The notes beneath the pieces were generated by a model. That model was not told where the DNA came from. It searched no databases and saw only the letters and a list, made by a program, of their open reading frames with translations. The translations under genes and the position numbers were made by a program. Below are positions 30,143-38,987 of a DNA stretch of 64,000 nucleotides, in pieces. Origin of the DNA: Microbulbifer variabilis (GTDB taxonomy: Bacteria > Pseudomonadota > Gammaproteobacteria > Pseudomonadales > Cellvibrionaceae); NCBI RefSeq assembly GCF_023716485.1, contig NZ_CP092418.1, positions 975,001 to 1,039,000 of the forward strand, in the 5' to 3' direction. Positions within the stretch are counted from its first letter, which is position 1. Each line of letters starts with the position of its first letter.

Positions 30143-30885
30143 ATGATTGTGTCAGTCGATAAAAAGCTGATTTTCCCTAGAGGGCATTGGCAGACTTATC
30201 AAAGCTCCACAGATGACTCCGACTATATTACTAGAGTACTTACTATAAGTGGAATGTGCTGTAGTGTGTGTGCGATATAATGTTAAAAAGTTGCGCGCTG
30301 AGGGGCGTTTGTGAATTTCTGGGGTGTGCCCAAGAATTTAATTTTAGCCCATGACTTTTCCTATTATTGCTTCTTAGTAGATAATATTTGGCCTATGCAC
30401 CGTAAATAGTATTGGTTCTTCAAAATATGCCTCTTTAAAACGTAGCCATTTGTTTTGTCGTTATTCCACAATCCATAGCTATATACTTTGAGAATTTGCT
30501 CGTAGTTGGCGCAAAACATCTTGGATTTGTTGCCACAGATTTCATATCGGGTTTAGAGGAGGTTTTTCGGGGGTAGTTTTTTATCTGTTGAGTAATTTTT
30601 GAGCAACCCTAAGATTGATACCTGTTTAATTTATGAGCAGGTAGTTTATTGTTCATGCACTGGCATACTTAGGGCTGAACAACCCAATCTCTTTAGTCAC
30701 TGATAGAAGCTATTGGGCTAGTATGCTTCCATCTTCATCCCTGCGAGAAGAACTAGATTCATTACGAGGTTGGGAGCAAAGCTAGGCGTTGGGTGCCGGC
30801 AACAGATTTAGTATAGTTTGCCTTTGCCAAAGATATCTTTTAGGTGAAATATCTACCTAGGTAACCAGAGCGACCCCCCAATTTT
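30143..30885. other. 0.74 kb gap, no gene seen
   Basis: No convincing frame on either strand. Around 30400-30545 the minus strand has short open stretches faintly reminiscent of transposase fragments, but they are broken by stops and cannot be assigned. The gap marks the change from the very AT-rich capsule part to the less AT-rich transporter/KpsC part. Confidence 0.4.
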
Positions 30886-32616
30886 ATGACTTTTTCCCAA
30901 TTATTTGTTGCTGGCACTTTCGGTCTAGTTATCTTTACGCTGATTTTTACTCGTGTTCGTCCCTCCTTGGTTTTTGCCTCTGCTGCTATTGTATGTTTTT
31001 TGACCGGGTTAGTTCCAGCCGAGTCGGTGCTACAAAAGGCGGTTAACCCCGGCTTGGTGACATTGGTCGTGTTACTACTAATCTCTATTGGCTTGGAGAA
31101 AGCACGCTGGCTCCGGGCGATATCTGATGGTTTGATCGGTGGGAAGTTAATATCCAGCCTACTTAGACTTACCAGTGCTACCGCCCTGAGTTCTGCCTTT
31201 TTAAATAACACAGCTATTGTCGCGGCGTTGGCATCCAGTGTTAAGGCTCAGAAGCGCCATCCTTCAGGTAAGCTCCTGTTGCCTTTATCTTATGCAGCCA
31301 TTCTCGGTGGTACACTGACACTAATAGGCACCTCTACTAATTTGATTGTAAATAGCTTTGTCTTGGATAGGGGGGCGGCGTCACTGGACTTTTTTGCTTT
31401 CCTACCTATTGGTAGTGCCGCGGTTATGGTAGGGCTGGTAGTATTGTTACTGTGCAATCATCTACTCCCCGAGGGGGGTGCCGTAGAGGAGGAGGCGGCT
31501 CAGTATTTGTTGGAGGCTGAAGTCATTCCCGCTTCACCGTTGGATGGCCACAGTGTCGAGCAAAACAATTTACGCCAACTCGAAACACTCTACCTAATCG
31601 AAATTGTTCGTGGAGGGCAGAGTATTAGCCCTGTAGCCCCCACCGAACTTATTCGTAGTGGTGACAAGCTGATTTTTAGTGGTGATGTACGTGACCTACA
31701 AAGGCTCCAGGCTATAGAGGGGCTGCATTTGTTTGCATTGGATGATGATACTCTGCATATGGACCTGACAGAGGTCGTTCTAACTCCCAATTCCAGTATC
31801 GTCGGTGAAACCTTAAAAAGTTGTCAGTTTCGAACTCGTTTCGATGCAGCCGTGGTGGCAATGCGCCGAGGCGGTGATCGCCTGTCCGGAAAGCTTGGTG
31901 AGGTTGAGCTTCAACCTGGTGATGCCTTACTTTTGGCGGTAGGGCAGGATTTTAAGCACCATCGTAATATTGATAAGAATTTCTATGTAATCAGTGGTAC
32001 TGATGTACAGCGCCAACTAACTTCTAGGGACAGTTGGTTACTGGGGCTGGGGTTCGCTAGTGTTGTGGCAGGATCAGCTCTGGGGCTCTTTTCACTACTA
32101 AAAGGCTTGGTGGTATTGCTAGGTTTTATGGTGATATTGAACATCGTTACTACCACTGAACTACAACGGCGCTTTCCATTCCAGATCTGGATCATTATTG
32201 CCAGTGCGTTAGTCTTAGCAGAAGCTTTCTCCGGTAGTGGACTGGCAGATAGTCTTGCTCTGTCAATGCGAGATTCACTCCAGGGGGCTGGACCATTTGT
32301 TGGGGTTATTGGTATTTTTTTGCTGACTCTGTTGTTAACCGAATTGATGACCAATAATGCTGCAGCGGCGCTCACATTTCCATTAGCCTGGAGTTTAGCC
32401 GATAGCTTTGGCGTTAGTTGGATGCCGTTTGTGATGGCTGTAGCTTATGGGGCCAGTGCAAGTTTCCTGACGCCTTTTGGTTATCAAACTAATTTAATTG
32501 TACAAAACTTGGGTGGCTACCATTTACGTGACTTCTTACGTGCAGGCTTACCCCTCACAATTGCCTATTCAATAACAGTTTTGATACTACTGCCAATCAT
32601 ATTTCCTTTTAAGTGA
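30886..32616 (+). CDS. SLC13/DASS-type anion transporter with internal TrkA-C domains
   Basis: The 576-residue membrane protein has two groups of hydrophobic spans separated by a soluble middle part (about 190-370). The first half holds FLNNTAIVAALASS and LIGTSTNLIVNSFV; the second half holds LMTNNAAAALTFPLAWS and TPFGYQTNLIVQNLGG. These are the paired clamshell motifs of divalent-anion:Na+ symporters. The middle part has two TrkA-C-like units (DKLIFSGDVRDLQRLQ near 258-273 and VELQPGDALLLAVGQD). Relatives of this build are often annotated as sulfate or dicarboxylate permeases. Beside two sulfotransferases, sulfate uptake is an attractive but unproven role. Confidence 0.82.
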   Translation: MTFSQLFVAGTFGLVIFTLIFTRVRPSLVFASAAIVCFLTGLVPAESVLQKAVNPGLVTLVVLLLISIGLEKARWLRAISDGLIGGKLISSLLRLTSATALSSAFLNNTAIVAALASSVKAQKRHPSGKLLLPLSYAAILGGTLTLIGTSTNLIVNSFVLDRGAASLDFFAFLPIGSAAVMVGLVVLLLCNHLLPEGGAVEEEAAQYLLEAEVIPASPLDGHSVEQNNLRQLETLYLIEIVRGGQSISPVAPTELIRSGDKLIFSGDVRDLQRLQAIEGLHLFALDDDTLHMDLTEVVLTPNSSIVGETLKSCQFRTRFDAAVVAMRRGGDRLSGKLGEVELQPGDALLLAVGQDFKHHRNIDKNFYVISGTDVQRQLTSRDSWLLGLGFASVVAGSALGLFSLLKGLVVLLGFMVILNIVTTTELQRRFPFQIWIIIASALVLAEAFSGSGLADSLALSMRDSLQGAGPFVGVIGIFLLTLLLTELMTNNAAAALTFPLAWSLADSFGVSWMPFVMAVAYGASASFLTPFGYQTNLIVQNLGGYHLRDFLRAGLPLTIAYSITVLILLPIIFPFK

Positions 32617-32650
32617 TGACCCTATATTTACCTGAACTACTGGAGTATGA

Positions 32651-33571
32651 ATGGAAGTAGCTAGCCGTTGGATCGTTGTAGAGGAGGGGCCTAATCCCTC
32701 GACCGATTACTTTGTTATTCCCTACTTACGCAAGCTTGGGGTAAATATCAAGCGCTTAACTTTCAATGAGCTTCCTTCTGAAGGTGAGCTCAAAGGGGTG
32801 CAGCTCATTTTTGTACGTTATATTTCTCGTTCCTGGCAATCACTGATACAACAGAATTTAAGCAAGTTATCTGGCGTTTCGGTATTTCTTGATGATGATT
32901 TGTTGGATTGGTCTGCCTTCGCGAGGATGCCAGTGCGCTATCAGTCCAAAATCCTGCGCTATAGCTGGTCCAAACAGCGTTGGCTAAAGTCTATAGGGGC
33001 GAAATTACTGGTCTCAACTCCATTTCTACAGAATAAATATCGGGATTGGTCCCCTGAATTATTGTCGGCAGAGCCACTGGATCTAGATAAAGGCCAGCAA
33101 CTTTCTATTTTCTATCATGGATCAGCGTCCCACTATGAGGACATCAACTGGCTCTATCCAATTATCAAAGAAGTAATGGCAGAAAATCCGGATCTGAGCT
33201 TTGAGATTATTGGGGATAAACATGTAAATCGTTTATTTAGTGGTGTACCAAGAGTACGGGTACTGTACCCCATGAAATGGCCTACTTATTTATCCTTGCT
33301 ACGGAGGCCGGGACGTTCTATAGGCTTAGCTCCTCTTTTGGACAGCCCCTTCAATAGGGCAAGATCCCATACCAAATTTTATGATATTACGCAGGCAGGT
33401 GCGGTGGGCATTTATGCGGAGGGGGCTATCTACGGTAAGGTGGTTCGACATCAGGAGAATGGAATTCTATTGCCTATGGAGCCATCACTCTGGATAGAAG
33501 GCATTTTACAATTGGCAGCTGATGATGCTTTAAGAGGAAAACTGCTGAGTGAGGCAAAAAAATGCCTGTAG
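32651..33571 (+). CDS. GT-B type glycosyltransferase in the kps region
   Basis: A 306-residue protein starting MEVASRWIVVEEGPNPSTDY. Visible features are FLDDDLLDW near 78, IFYHGSASHYEDINWLYPII near 154 (donor-domain start) and FYDITQAGAVGIYAEGAIYG near 247. These fit a glycosyltransferase family 1-like fold, with a loop that reads as a nucleotide-sugar site. The stop overlaps the kpsC start by ten bases, so the two genes are translationally coupled. It may add a sugar near the Kdo linker. Substrate is not inferable. Confidence 0.72.
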   Translation: MEVASRWIVVEEGPNPSTDYFVIPYLRKLGVNIKRLTFNELPSEGELKGVQLIFVRYISRSWQSLIQQNLSKLSGVSVFLDDDLLDWSAFARMPVRYQSKILRYSWSKQRWLKSIGAKLLVSTPFLQNKYRDWSPELLSAEPLDLDKGQQLSIFYHGSASHYEDINWLYPIIKEVMAENPDLSFEIIGDKHVNRLFSGVPRVRVLYPMKWPTYLSLLRRPGRSIGLAPLLDSPFNRARSHTKFYDITQAGAVGIYAEGAIYGKVVRHQENGILLPMEPSLWIEGILQLAADDALRGKLLSEAKKCL

Positions 33572-35613
33572 TTGGGCACTGCTCTTTAGGGCTTAGCAGA
33601 ATGCGTACCCTAGAGCGTTTTCTTGGTGCTAAGTGTCAATATGTATTTTCCAGGCCTAATAGAAACGTAAGCCAAATGGTGGGCTGGGGGCTCAAGGCTA
33701 CGTCGATAAAGGCAAAGCGAATAGCCACACGGAATGGACTTCCTTACTTCTGTATTGAGGATGGTTTTTTACGCTCTCTGGGGTTGGGAGTGGAGGGAGC
33801 ACAAGCGCATAGTTTGGTCATGGACTATAGCGGTATTTATTACGACGCCTCTCGCCCCAGTGATCTTGAGGGCTTGATCAGTGCAAGTGATTTTAGCGTT
33901 GAAGAACTCAATAGGGCTGAAAATGGACTTTATCTTCTTCGTACCCACCGTTTGTGCAAATATAACAAATCGGTTGACATCCCTCTGGATTTAGCAGATG
34001 AGCGTCCGGCGATCCTGGTGGTAGACCAGACTTATGGTGATATATCAATAACCGCTGGGTTGGCTTCCGAGAGCCACTTCAGGGAAATGCTGCGAAGTGC
34101 GATTACTGAAAATCCAGGTGCTGAGATCTGTGTCAAAGTACATCCTGACGTTATTTCAGGCAGAAAACGTGGTTATTTGCAAGAGCTTGCAAAGCAAGAA
34201 GGCTGTAGGATTATTGGACAGGATTTATCTCCATGGTCAATATTTGACCGCGTTGAAAAAGTCTATGTAGTTACCAGTCAGCTGGGTTTTGATGCATTGA
34301 TCGCAGGTAAGGAAGTGCACTGTTTTGGTGTTCCTTTCTATGCAGGCTGGGGGCTCACAAAGGATCGCCAGTTTGTTGACAGACGCAATGTAAAACGAAC
34401 ACTGACTGAAATTTTCTGTGCGGCCTATCTTCGCTATTGCCGTTATATCAATCCTTATACGGGTGTTACATGCGAATTTGAAGATACGTTGTCATTGATT
34501 TTGGAACAAAAAAGACAGTGGCAACGTTTTCAGGGGACATGGTTAGGAATTGGATTTTCCCCATGGAAACGCAGTTTTATTCCCAATTTTTTGGGGGATA
34601 AATCTAGGATTACTTTCTTCAGATCTCTTGATAGGGCTGCAATAACCAGACCTAATACCAATATTTTGGTGTGGGCCAGTAAGGTTACAGATTCTTTGGT
34701 TGAGCAGTGTCAACAAAATCAATTAAATTTATGGAGAATTGAAGATGGTTTTCTACGCTCAACGGGTTTGGGTGCTGACCTGGTAAAACCAAGCTCATTG
34801 GTATTGGATGCGTGTGGTATTTATTTTGATGCCCGCTATTCCAGTGATCTGGAAGTGTATCTCAATAGTGCTAGATTTTCATCGGAAAGTTTAATTCAAG
34901 CAAAAATATTGCGAGATAATTTAATAAATAAAAGAGTAACTAAATATAACATTGGTCGAGAATTGTCACCTTATGAGCTGGAGATTCCGAGGGATAAAAA
35001 AATTATTCTAATTCCCGGTCAAGTTGAGAGTGATGCTTCCATTGCCACTGGATCGCCGCTAATAAAAAGTAACTATGCTTTGTTGAAAGAGGTGAGGGCG
35101 AGAAATCCTAGTGCCCATATTATCTATAAGCCCCACCCAGATGTTGTTGAAGGTGCAAGAGAAGGGGGGATGCCTGTAGGTGCAAAATCCCTTTACGACA
35201 GTTTAATTGAAAAAGGTGATATTTCTCTGCTTTTGGATAAAGTGGATGAAGTGCATACCATGAGTTCACTGTGTGGTTTTGAGGCTTTGTTGCGAGAAAT
35301 CAAAGTGGTAACTTATGGGCTTCCTTTTTATGCTGGTTGGGGGCTTACAGAAGATATACTTCTCAGTGCGCCAGTATATGACGCTTTCGATTTGCAGTCT
35401 TTTAAACTTCGGCGGCAAAGAGCGTTAAGTTTGGAGCAGTTAATCGCTGGTACTCTACTTTTCTATCCTGTATATGTGGATTCGGTGAGCGGTGAATTTA
35501 TTGATGCAAAAACCAACATTGAGATCTTGCAAAAAAGTCGCAAATCCGATCAATCGGCAAGCTTTTTCTTGCAGATATTTCGTTGGTATCGGAGTCGATT
35601 TTTAAAGTATTGA
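33562..35613 (+). CDS. kpsC: Capsule polysaccharide beta-Kdo transferase KpsC (two catalytic domains)
   Basis: A 683-residue protein made of two similar halves. Each contains the KpsC hallmark: IEDGFLRSLGLG near residue 65 and IEDGFLRSTGLGA near residue 393. Each is followed by KVHPDV or YKPHPDV and by FGVPFYAGWGLT or YGLPFYAGWGLT. In characterised KpsC the two domains add alternating beta-2,4 and beta-2,7 Kdo residues to build the linker on phosphatidylglycerol. Both halves keep their motifs, so both are probably active. GAGG upstream of ATG 33562 and the overlap with the preceding gene support this start. It acts at the cytoplasmic membrane together with KpsS. Confidence 0.95.
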   Translation: MPVVGHCSLGLSRMRTLERFLGAKCQYVFSRPNRNVSQMVGWGLKATSIKAKRIATRNGLPYFCIEDGFLRSLGLGVEGAQAHSLVMDYSGIYYDASRPSDLEGLISASDFSVEELNRAENGLYLLRTHRLCKYNKSVDIPLDLADERPAILVVDQTYGDISITAGLASESHFREMLRSAITENPGAEICVKVHPDVISGRKRGYLQELAKQEGCRIIGQDLSPWSIFDRVEKVYVVTSQLGFDALIAGKEVHCFGVPFYAGWGLTKDRQFVDRRNVKRTLTEIFCAAYLRYCRYINPYTGVTCEFEDTLSLILEQKRQWQRFQGTWLGIGFSPWKRSFIPNFLGDKSRITFFRSLDRAAITRPNTNILVWASKVTDSLVEQCQQNQLNLWRIEDGFLRSTGLGADLVKPSSLVLDACGIYFDARYSSDLEVYLNSARFSSESLIQAKILRDNLINKRVTKYNIGRELSPYELEIPRDKKIILIPGQVESDASIATGSPLIKSNYALLKEVRARNPSAHIIYKPHPDVVEGAREGGMPVGAKSLYDSLIEKGDISLLLDKVDEVHTMSSLCGFEALLREIKVVTYGLPFYAGWGLTEDILLSAPVYDAFDLQSFKLRRQRALSLEQLIAGTLLFYPVYVDSVSGEFIDAKTNIEILQKSRKSDQSASFFLQIFRWYRSRFLKY

Positions 35614-35752
35614 ATTTCAGCTCAATACTTTTTATCTATGTTTTGTCAATTAATTTGGCAACAAATATAAGTCGGTTTTGAGTGTTTGATTTTGTTGGGC
35701 CTCCCTCTTTTTTGTGGGAGGGGTAAAACCTGCTTAGAACATATTTTAATTT

Positions 35753-35758
35753 GGGGAG
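35753..35758 (+). promoter_or_regulatory. Ribosome binding site deciding the dioxygenase start
   Basis: GGGGAG lies four bases before ATG 35763. The open frame extends to TTG 35751, which would place this Shine-Dalgarno sequence inside the gene, so ATG 35763 is preferred. Confidence 0.6.
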
Positions 35759-35762
35759 TGTT

Positions 35763-36833
35763 ATGTGGCGTTCTATGGTTGGGCTAAGCTGGAAAGTACC
35801 AAAGTGGATTTTTGAGTCGCTCAGCTGGGGTAAAAGTTTTAAGAATAATCCCCTGCTGGGCAATAGCTTCTTAAATCGCTGTGGGTTACATGTGATCAGA
35901 GTTATTCTGGCCCACCTGCTTTTTCGATTTCGTCTTTTACTATTATCTCCTTTGGTCTCCTCAGAAGATCGGCGTGAATTCATACGTAATGGTTATTTAC
36001 TTAAGAAAAATTTTCTTTCTCAGGCTGAGTTTCAACGCTTGACTAAAGAGTTGATTGAGCTGAAGGCCCCTGTCAGAGAGGTTATTGAGGGAACTACCAT
36101 TACCCAACGAGTCTTTATGGACTCTACGGAGAGAGCTAAAACACCAAACTTTCAAAGGCTTTATTCCCATAAAGGTTTGGATAGATTGATGCGTTATTGT
36201 TCCTCAAAGAATCGACCTCCACTCTTTTATATTGAAAATTTATGTAACCATGCGAACGTTACTCCACGTCCAGATCCTCAGCGGGATTTGCATGCAGACA
36301 CGTTTCATCCATGTGTAAAAGCCTGGTTATACATAGATGATTCTTCAGATACTAATGGCTCATTTGTTTATGTTCCCGGTTCCCACCGGTTGACATGGAG
36401 GCGGCTCAAATGGGAATACAGGCAGAGTTTAGAAGCATGTAAGAAAGGGGCCGATCGTGCTCCAGGGCGCTATTGGGATGGCTCATTTCGCGTAAGTACT
36501 CAGGAACTGGCAGAAATGGGTTTTAAAGCGGAGAAGCTATCCGTGCCGAAAAATACGCTTATCATTGGCAATGTTTATGGTTTCCATTGCCGTGGTAGAG
36601 CGCTACAAAAGTCACACCGAATGACGGTTTGGATGCAGGCGCGTGATAACCCATTTAACCCCTTGTTCACCCCTTTCCCGAGATCAACCGCGTTGCTATT
36701 TGAGTGGATATGGAAGAAGGCGTTGATGAAGATTGATAGCCGGAAAACAGAAGGAGGAGAACAGAGTAACTATTTTGGTACCTTTAATCGTGCTAAAAGT
36801 GTGATGGCTTCCAAAATACTTGAGTCTGAATAA
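35763..36833 (+). CDS. Phytanoyl-CoA dioxygenase (PhyH) family Fe(II)/2-oxoglutarate oxygenase
   Basis: From ATG 35763 the protein has 356 residues. The iron-binding HxD is in DLHADTFHP (His177, Asp179), and the distal histidine and 2-oxoglutarate-binding arginine are in YGFHCRGRA (about His275 to Arg279). YVPGSHRLTWRR lies between them, as in PhyH proteins. It should hydroxylate or otherwise oxidise a small molecule or a sugar/lipid group. It lies between kpsC and kpsS, so a role in capsule or lipid-anchor modification is likely but unproven. The first 70 residues are basic and hydrophobic and might touch the membrane. Confidence 0.82.
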   Translation: MWRSMVGLSWKVPKWIFESLSWGKSFKNNPLLGNSFLNRCGLHVIRVILAHLLFRFRLLLLSPLVSSEDRREFIRNGYLLKKNFLSQAEFQRLTKELIELKAPVREVIEGTTITQRVFMDSTERAKTPNFQRLYSHKGLDRLMRYCSSKNRPPLFYIENLCNHANVTPRPDPQRDLHADTFHPCVKAWLYIDDSSDTNGSFVYVPGSHRLTWRRLKWEYRQSLEACKKGADRAPGRYWDGSFRVSTQELAEMGFKAEKLSVPKNTLIIGNVYGFHCRGRALQKSHRMTVWMQARDNPFNPLFTPFPRSTALLFEWIWKKALMKIDSRKTEGGEQSNYFGTFNRAKSVMASKILESE

Positions 36834-37524
36834 TTCTGAATGCAATCGATTGAAATACATTTTATTTTAAGTTGGGCACTGTAGTGCAGAGAAAAAGTTG
36901 GCTCTTGAAAAAGTGAGCGCGCATCAAGTTATTTGAAATATATTAGAGGATTTTAAACCTGCTAGAGACGAACATTGCTGGCGAGCTCCTCGTGTAATAG
37001 GTTGTCTTGGCATTATTTTCTTTACTCTCTAGAATAGCCGTCCGTGAAGTACGCCACACTCTTCAAATGAGCAATCTCAGAGAGTCATCTGTTCTGCTAT
37101 ATATAAAGTGAAGGCTACTGGTGTCTATTCCGGTTCCTATAGAGCCTGCTTCCAACCCCATTACTGAAATGAATTTTGAATCTGCATCAATTTACCAGAG
37201 AAGTATCCACAGGCCCGCATCGTTATTTATCGGGCAAACTTGTCTCTAAAGGTGGCTTTTCAGGCTATCGCCTGATGGATAAATTTGCGGTAATGTATCC
37301 TGAAGACTTGTTTATACCGCTAAATTAGTGCCTGTACAATCGATGTTCGTTTTTTATTCGGAAATTTTTGGGCTATTGAATGACCAGCTTTGTGTTTCTT
37401 GTTGCGATGTTTATTGGTCTGCTATAGCAGTCGTTTGTATGTGATGAGTTATCGATCGTCCCCTTGATGTTTCATTGTTCAGTTTCAATGCCCCTAGTAG
37501 GGTGACTCCGGAGTAGGCCTATTC
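36834..37524. other. 0.69 kb gap between the dioxygenase gene and kpsS; no gene seen
   Basis: No frame of useful length with a start signal. Short open stretches around 37120-37250 read as protein-like but are closed by stops and match no family I know. The gap suggests that kpsS has its own promoter or that a gene was lost here. Confidence 0.4.
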
Positions 37525-38778
37525 ATGTCTGTGGCAGTATTTTTACAGGGACCGCATGGCCCGTTTTTTGCCCAGCTGGCAAAGCGGTTTTCGCAACTCG
37601 GTGTTGTTACCCACAAGATCAACTTCAATGGAGGTGATCGCTACTTTGGCTGGGGGAACTACCAAGTAGATTTCACCGGTAGAGAAGCTGACTGGCCATC
37701 TTTTTTTCGTCGTTATCTTTCTGAGCATGGCGCTGATACGGTTTTTGCATATGGCGACTGCAGAAGGCTGCATGAAAGCGCCAAAAAAGTATGCCAATCG
37801 ATGGGAGTTGCTTTTATCGTTTTCGAGGAAGGCTATCTGCGCCCCGATTTTGTCACTATGGAGTGGGGTGGGGTTAATGCTTTTTCCTCAACTGATTGGT
37901 CCAGGCAGGCAATAGACCAATATCTACCTAGAGGCTGTACCCCGGCGGCGCCAGTTGGTCATACTTTTTGGCGGCGTGCCTACTTCGCATCTGCTTATTA
38001 CTTGGCTATGCGTTTTGCCCAATCAGAGTTTGCCAGTTATCGCCATCACCGGAATCGCAGTTGGTTACAGGAGGGCGTCTGTTGGCTGAGAAGCTTTTAT
38101 CGTAAGGGACTCTATAAGTTCAACGAGCGCGGCCTTATCCGCCAGATGACTGGAAAGTACAGTGGCCGTTTTTACCTGTTTCCTCTGCAGACCTGCGATG
38201 ATTTTCAGTTGCGCAAGCATTCTGACCTGCTCTCGATTGAGAATGCGATAGATGTCGTGTGTAAATCTTTTGCACGAAATGCGCCTGAAGATACGGTCAT
38301 TGTTTTTAAGCACCATCCGATGGACCGCGGCTTTTGCCACTATCAAAGGCTGATCAGTGTACTGGAAGCGCGTTATCGGATAAGTGGGCGGGTGATTTAT
38401 TGTCATGATCTGCATTTACCGACCTTGTTGGACCATACAAGGGGTGTGGTAACTATCAACAGTACTGTGGGCATTTCCGCACTGCTTCACAAGGTGCCTA
38501 CCAAGGTAATGGGGCGGTCCTTATATGATTTGCCGGGTTTGACGCACCAGGGCAGCCTTTCTAGTTTCTGGAAAAAGCCAGAGCCGGTAGACATCAATTT
38601 TTTCCGGCGTTTTCATACTTATCTGTATGAGCGCACACAGGTGGATGGCAGCTTTTCCCGAGGGCTTAAGTCGACAGTGGACAGGATTTGTGCCCGTTTG
38701 AAGGAAGTTGGTAGAAAAGACTCCATTTTGCCGCTATCAAAGCCTGTCGGCACTAATATCAGGACCGATGCAAAATGA
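37525..38778 (+). CDS. kpsS: Capsule polysaccharide export/Kdo-transferase protein KpsS
   Basis: The 417-residue protein begins MSVAVFLQGPHGPFFAQLAK, the typical KpsS start. It continues with HKINFNGGDRYFGW, VFAYGDCRRLHESA, FEEGYLRPDFVTME, VFKHHPMDRGF and TINSTVGISALLHKVPTKVM. KpsS adds the first Kdo to the lipid acceptor, after which KpsC extends the linker. Length agrees with the family (about 390-420 residues). It is the last capsule gene in the window. kpsF and kpsU (CMP-Kdo supply) are not present here, so precursor must come from the core Kdo pathway. Confidence 0.93.
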   Translation: MSVAVFLQGPHGPFFAQLAKRFSQLGVVTHKINFNGGDRYFGWGNYQVDFTGREADWPSFFRRYLSEHGADTVFAYGDCRRLHESAKKVCQSMGVAFIVFEEGYLRPDFVTMEWGGVNAFSSTDWSRQAIDQYLPRGCTPAAPVGHTFWRRAYFASAYYLAMRFAQSEFASYRHHRNRSWLQEGVCWLRSFYRKGLYKFNERGLIRQMTGKYSGRFYLFPLQTCDDFQLRKHSDLLSIENAIDVVCKSFARNAPEDTVIVFKHHPMDRGFCHYQRLISVLEARYRISGRVIYCHDLHLPTLLDHTRGVVTINSTVGISALLHKVPTKVMGRSLYDLPGLTHQGSLSSFWKKPEPVDINFFRRFHTYLYERTQVDGSFSRGLKSTVDRICARLKEVGRKDSILPLSKPVGTNIRTDAK

Positions 38779-38987
38779 GTGTTCAGTGGTTTTTTAACTA
38801 GATTGCGGCCCCTGCCTGGTCTTTTCTCTTCTATCATTCTCCCACTGTGGGGCCGAGATTTCGCAGCTGTTGTGGCTTTCTTCTGGTATCTGCTTAAAAA
38901 ACAGGCTGATCTGGGACGCCTAACCTGTTAGACTGCGCGACCTTTTGACCCACCGCTCCGGTCCCACGATAGGGACTTAGGCTTCAA

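Noticed and set aside
30360..30560. Minus-strand stretches resembling transposase fragments
   Set aside because: The similarity was faint, the frame shifts several times and stops interrupt it; no terminal inverted repeats were seen.
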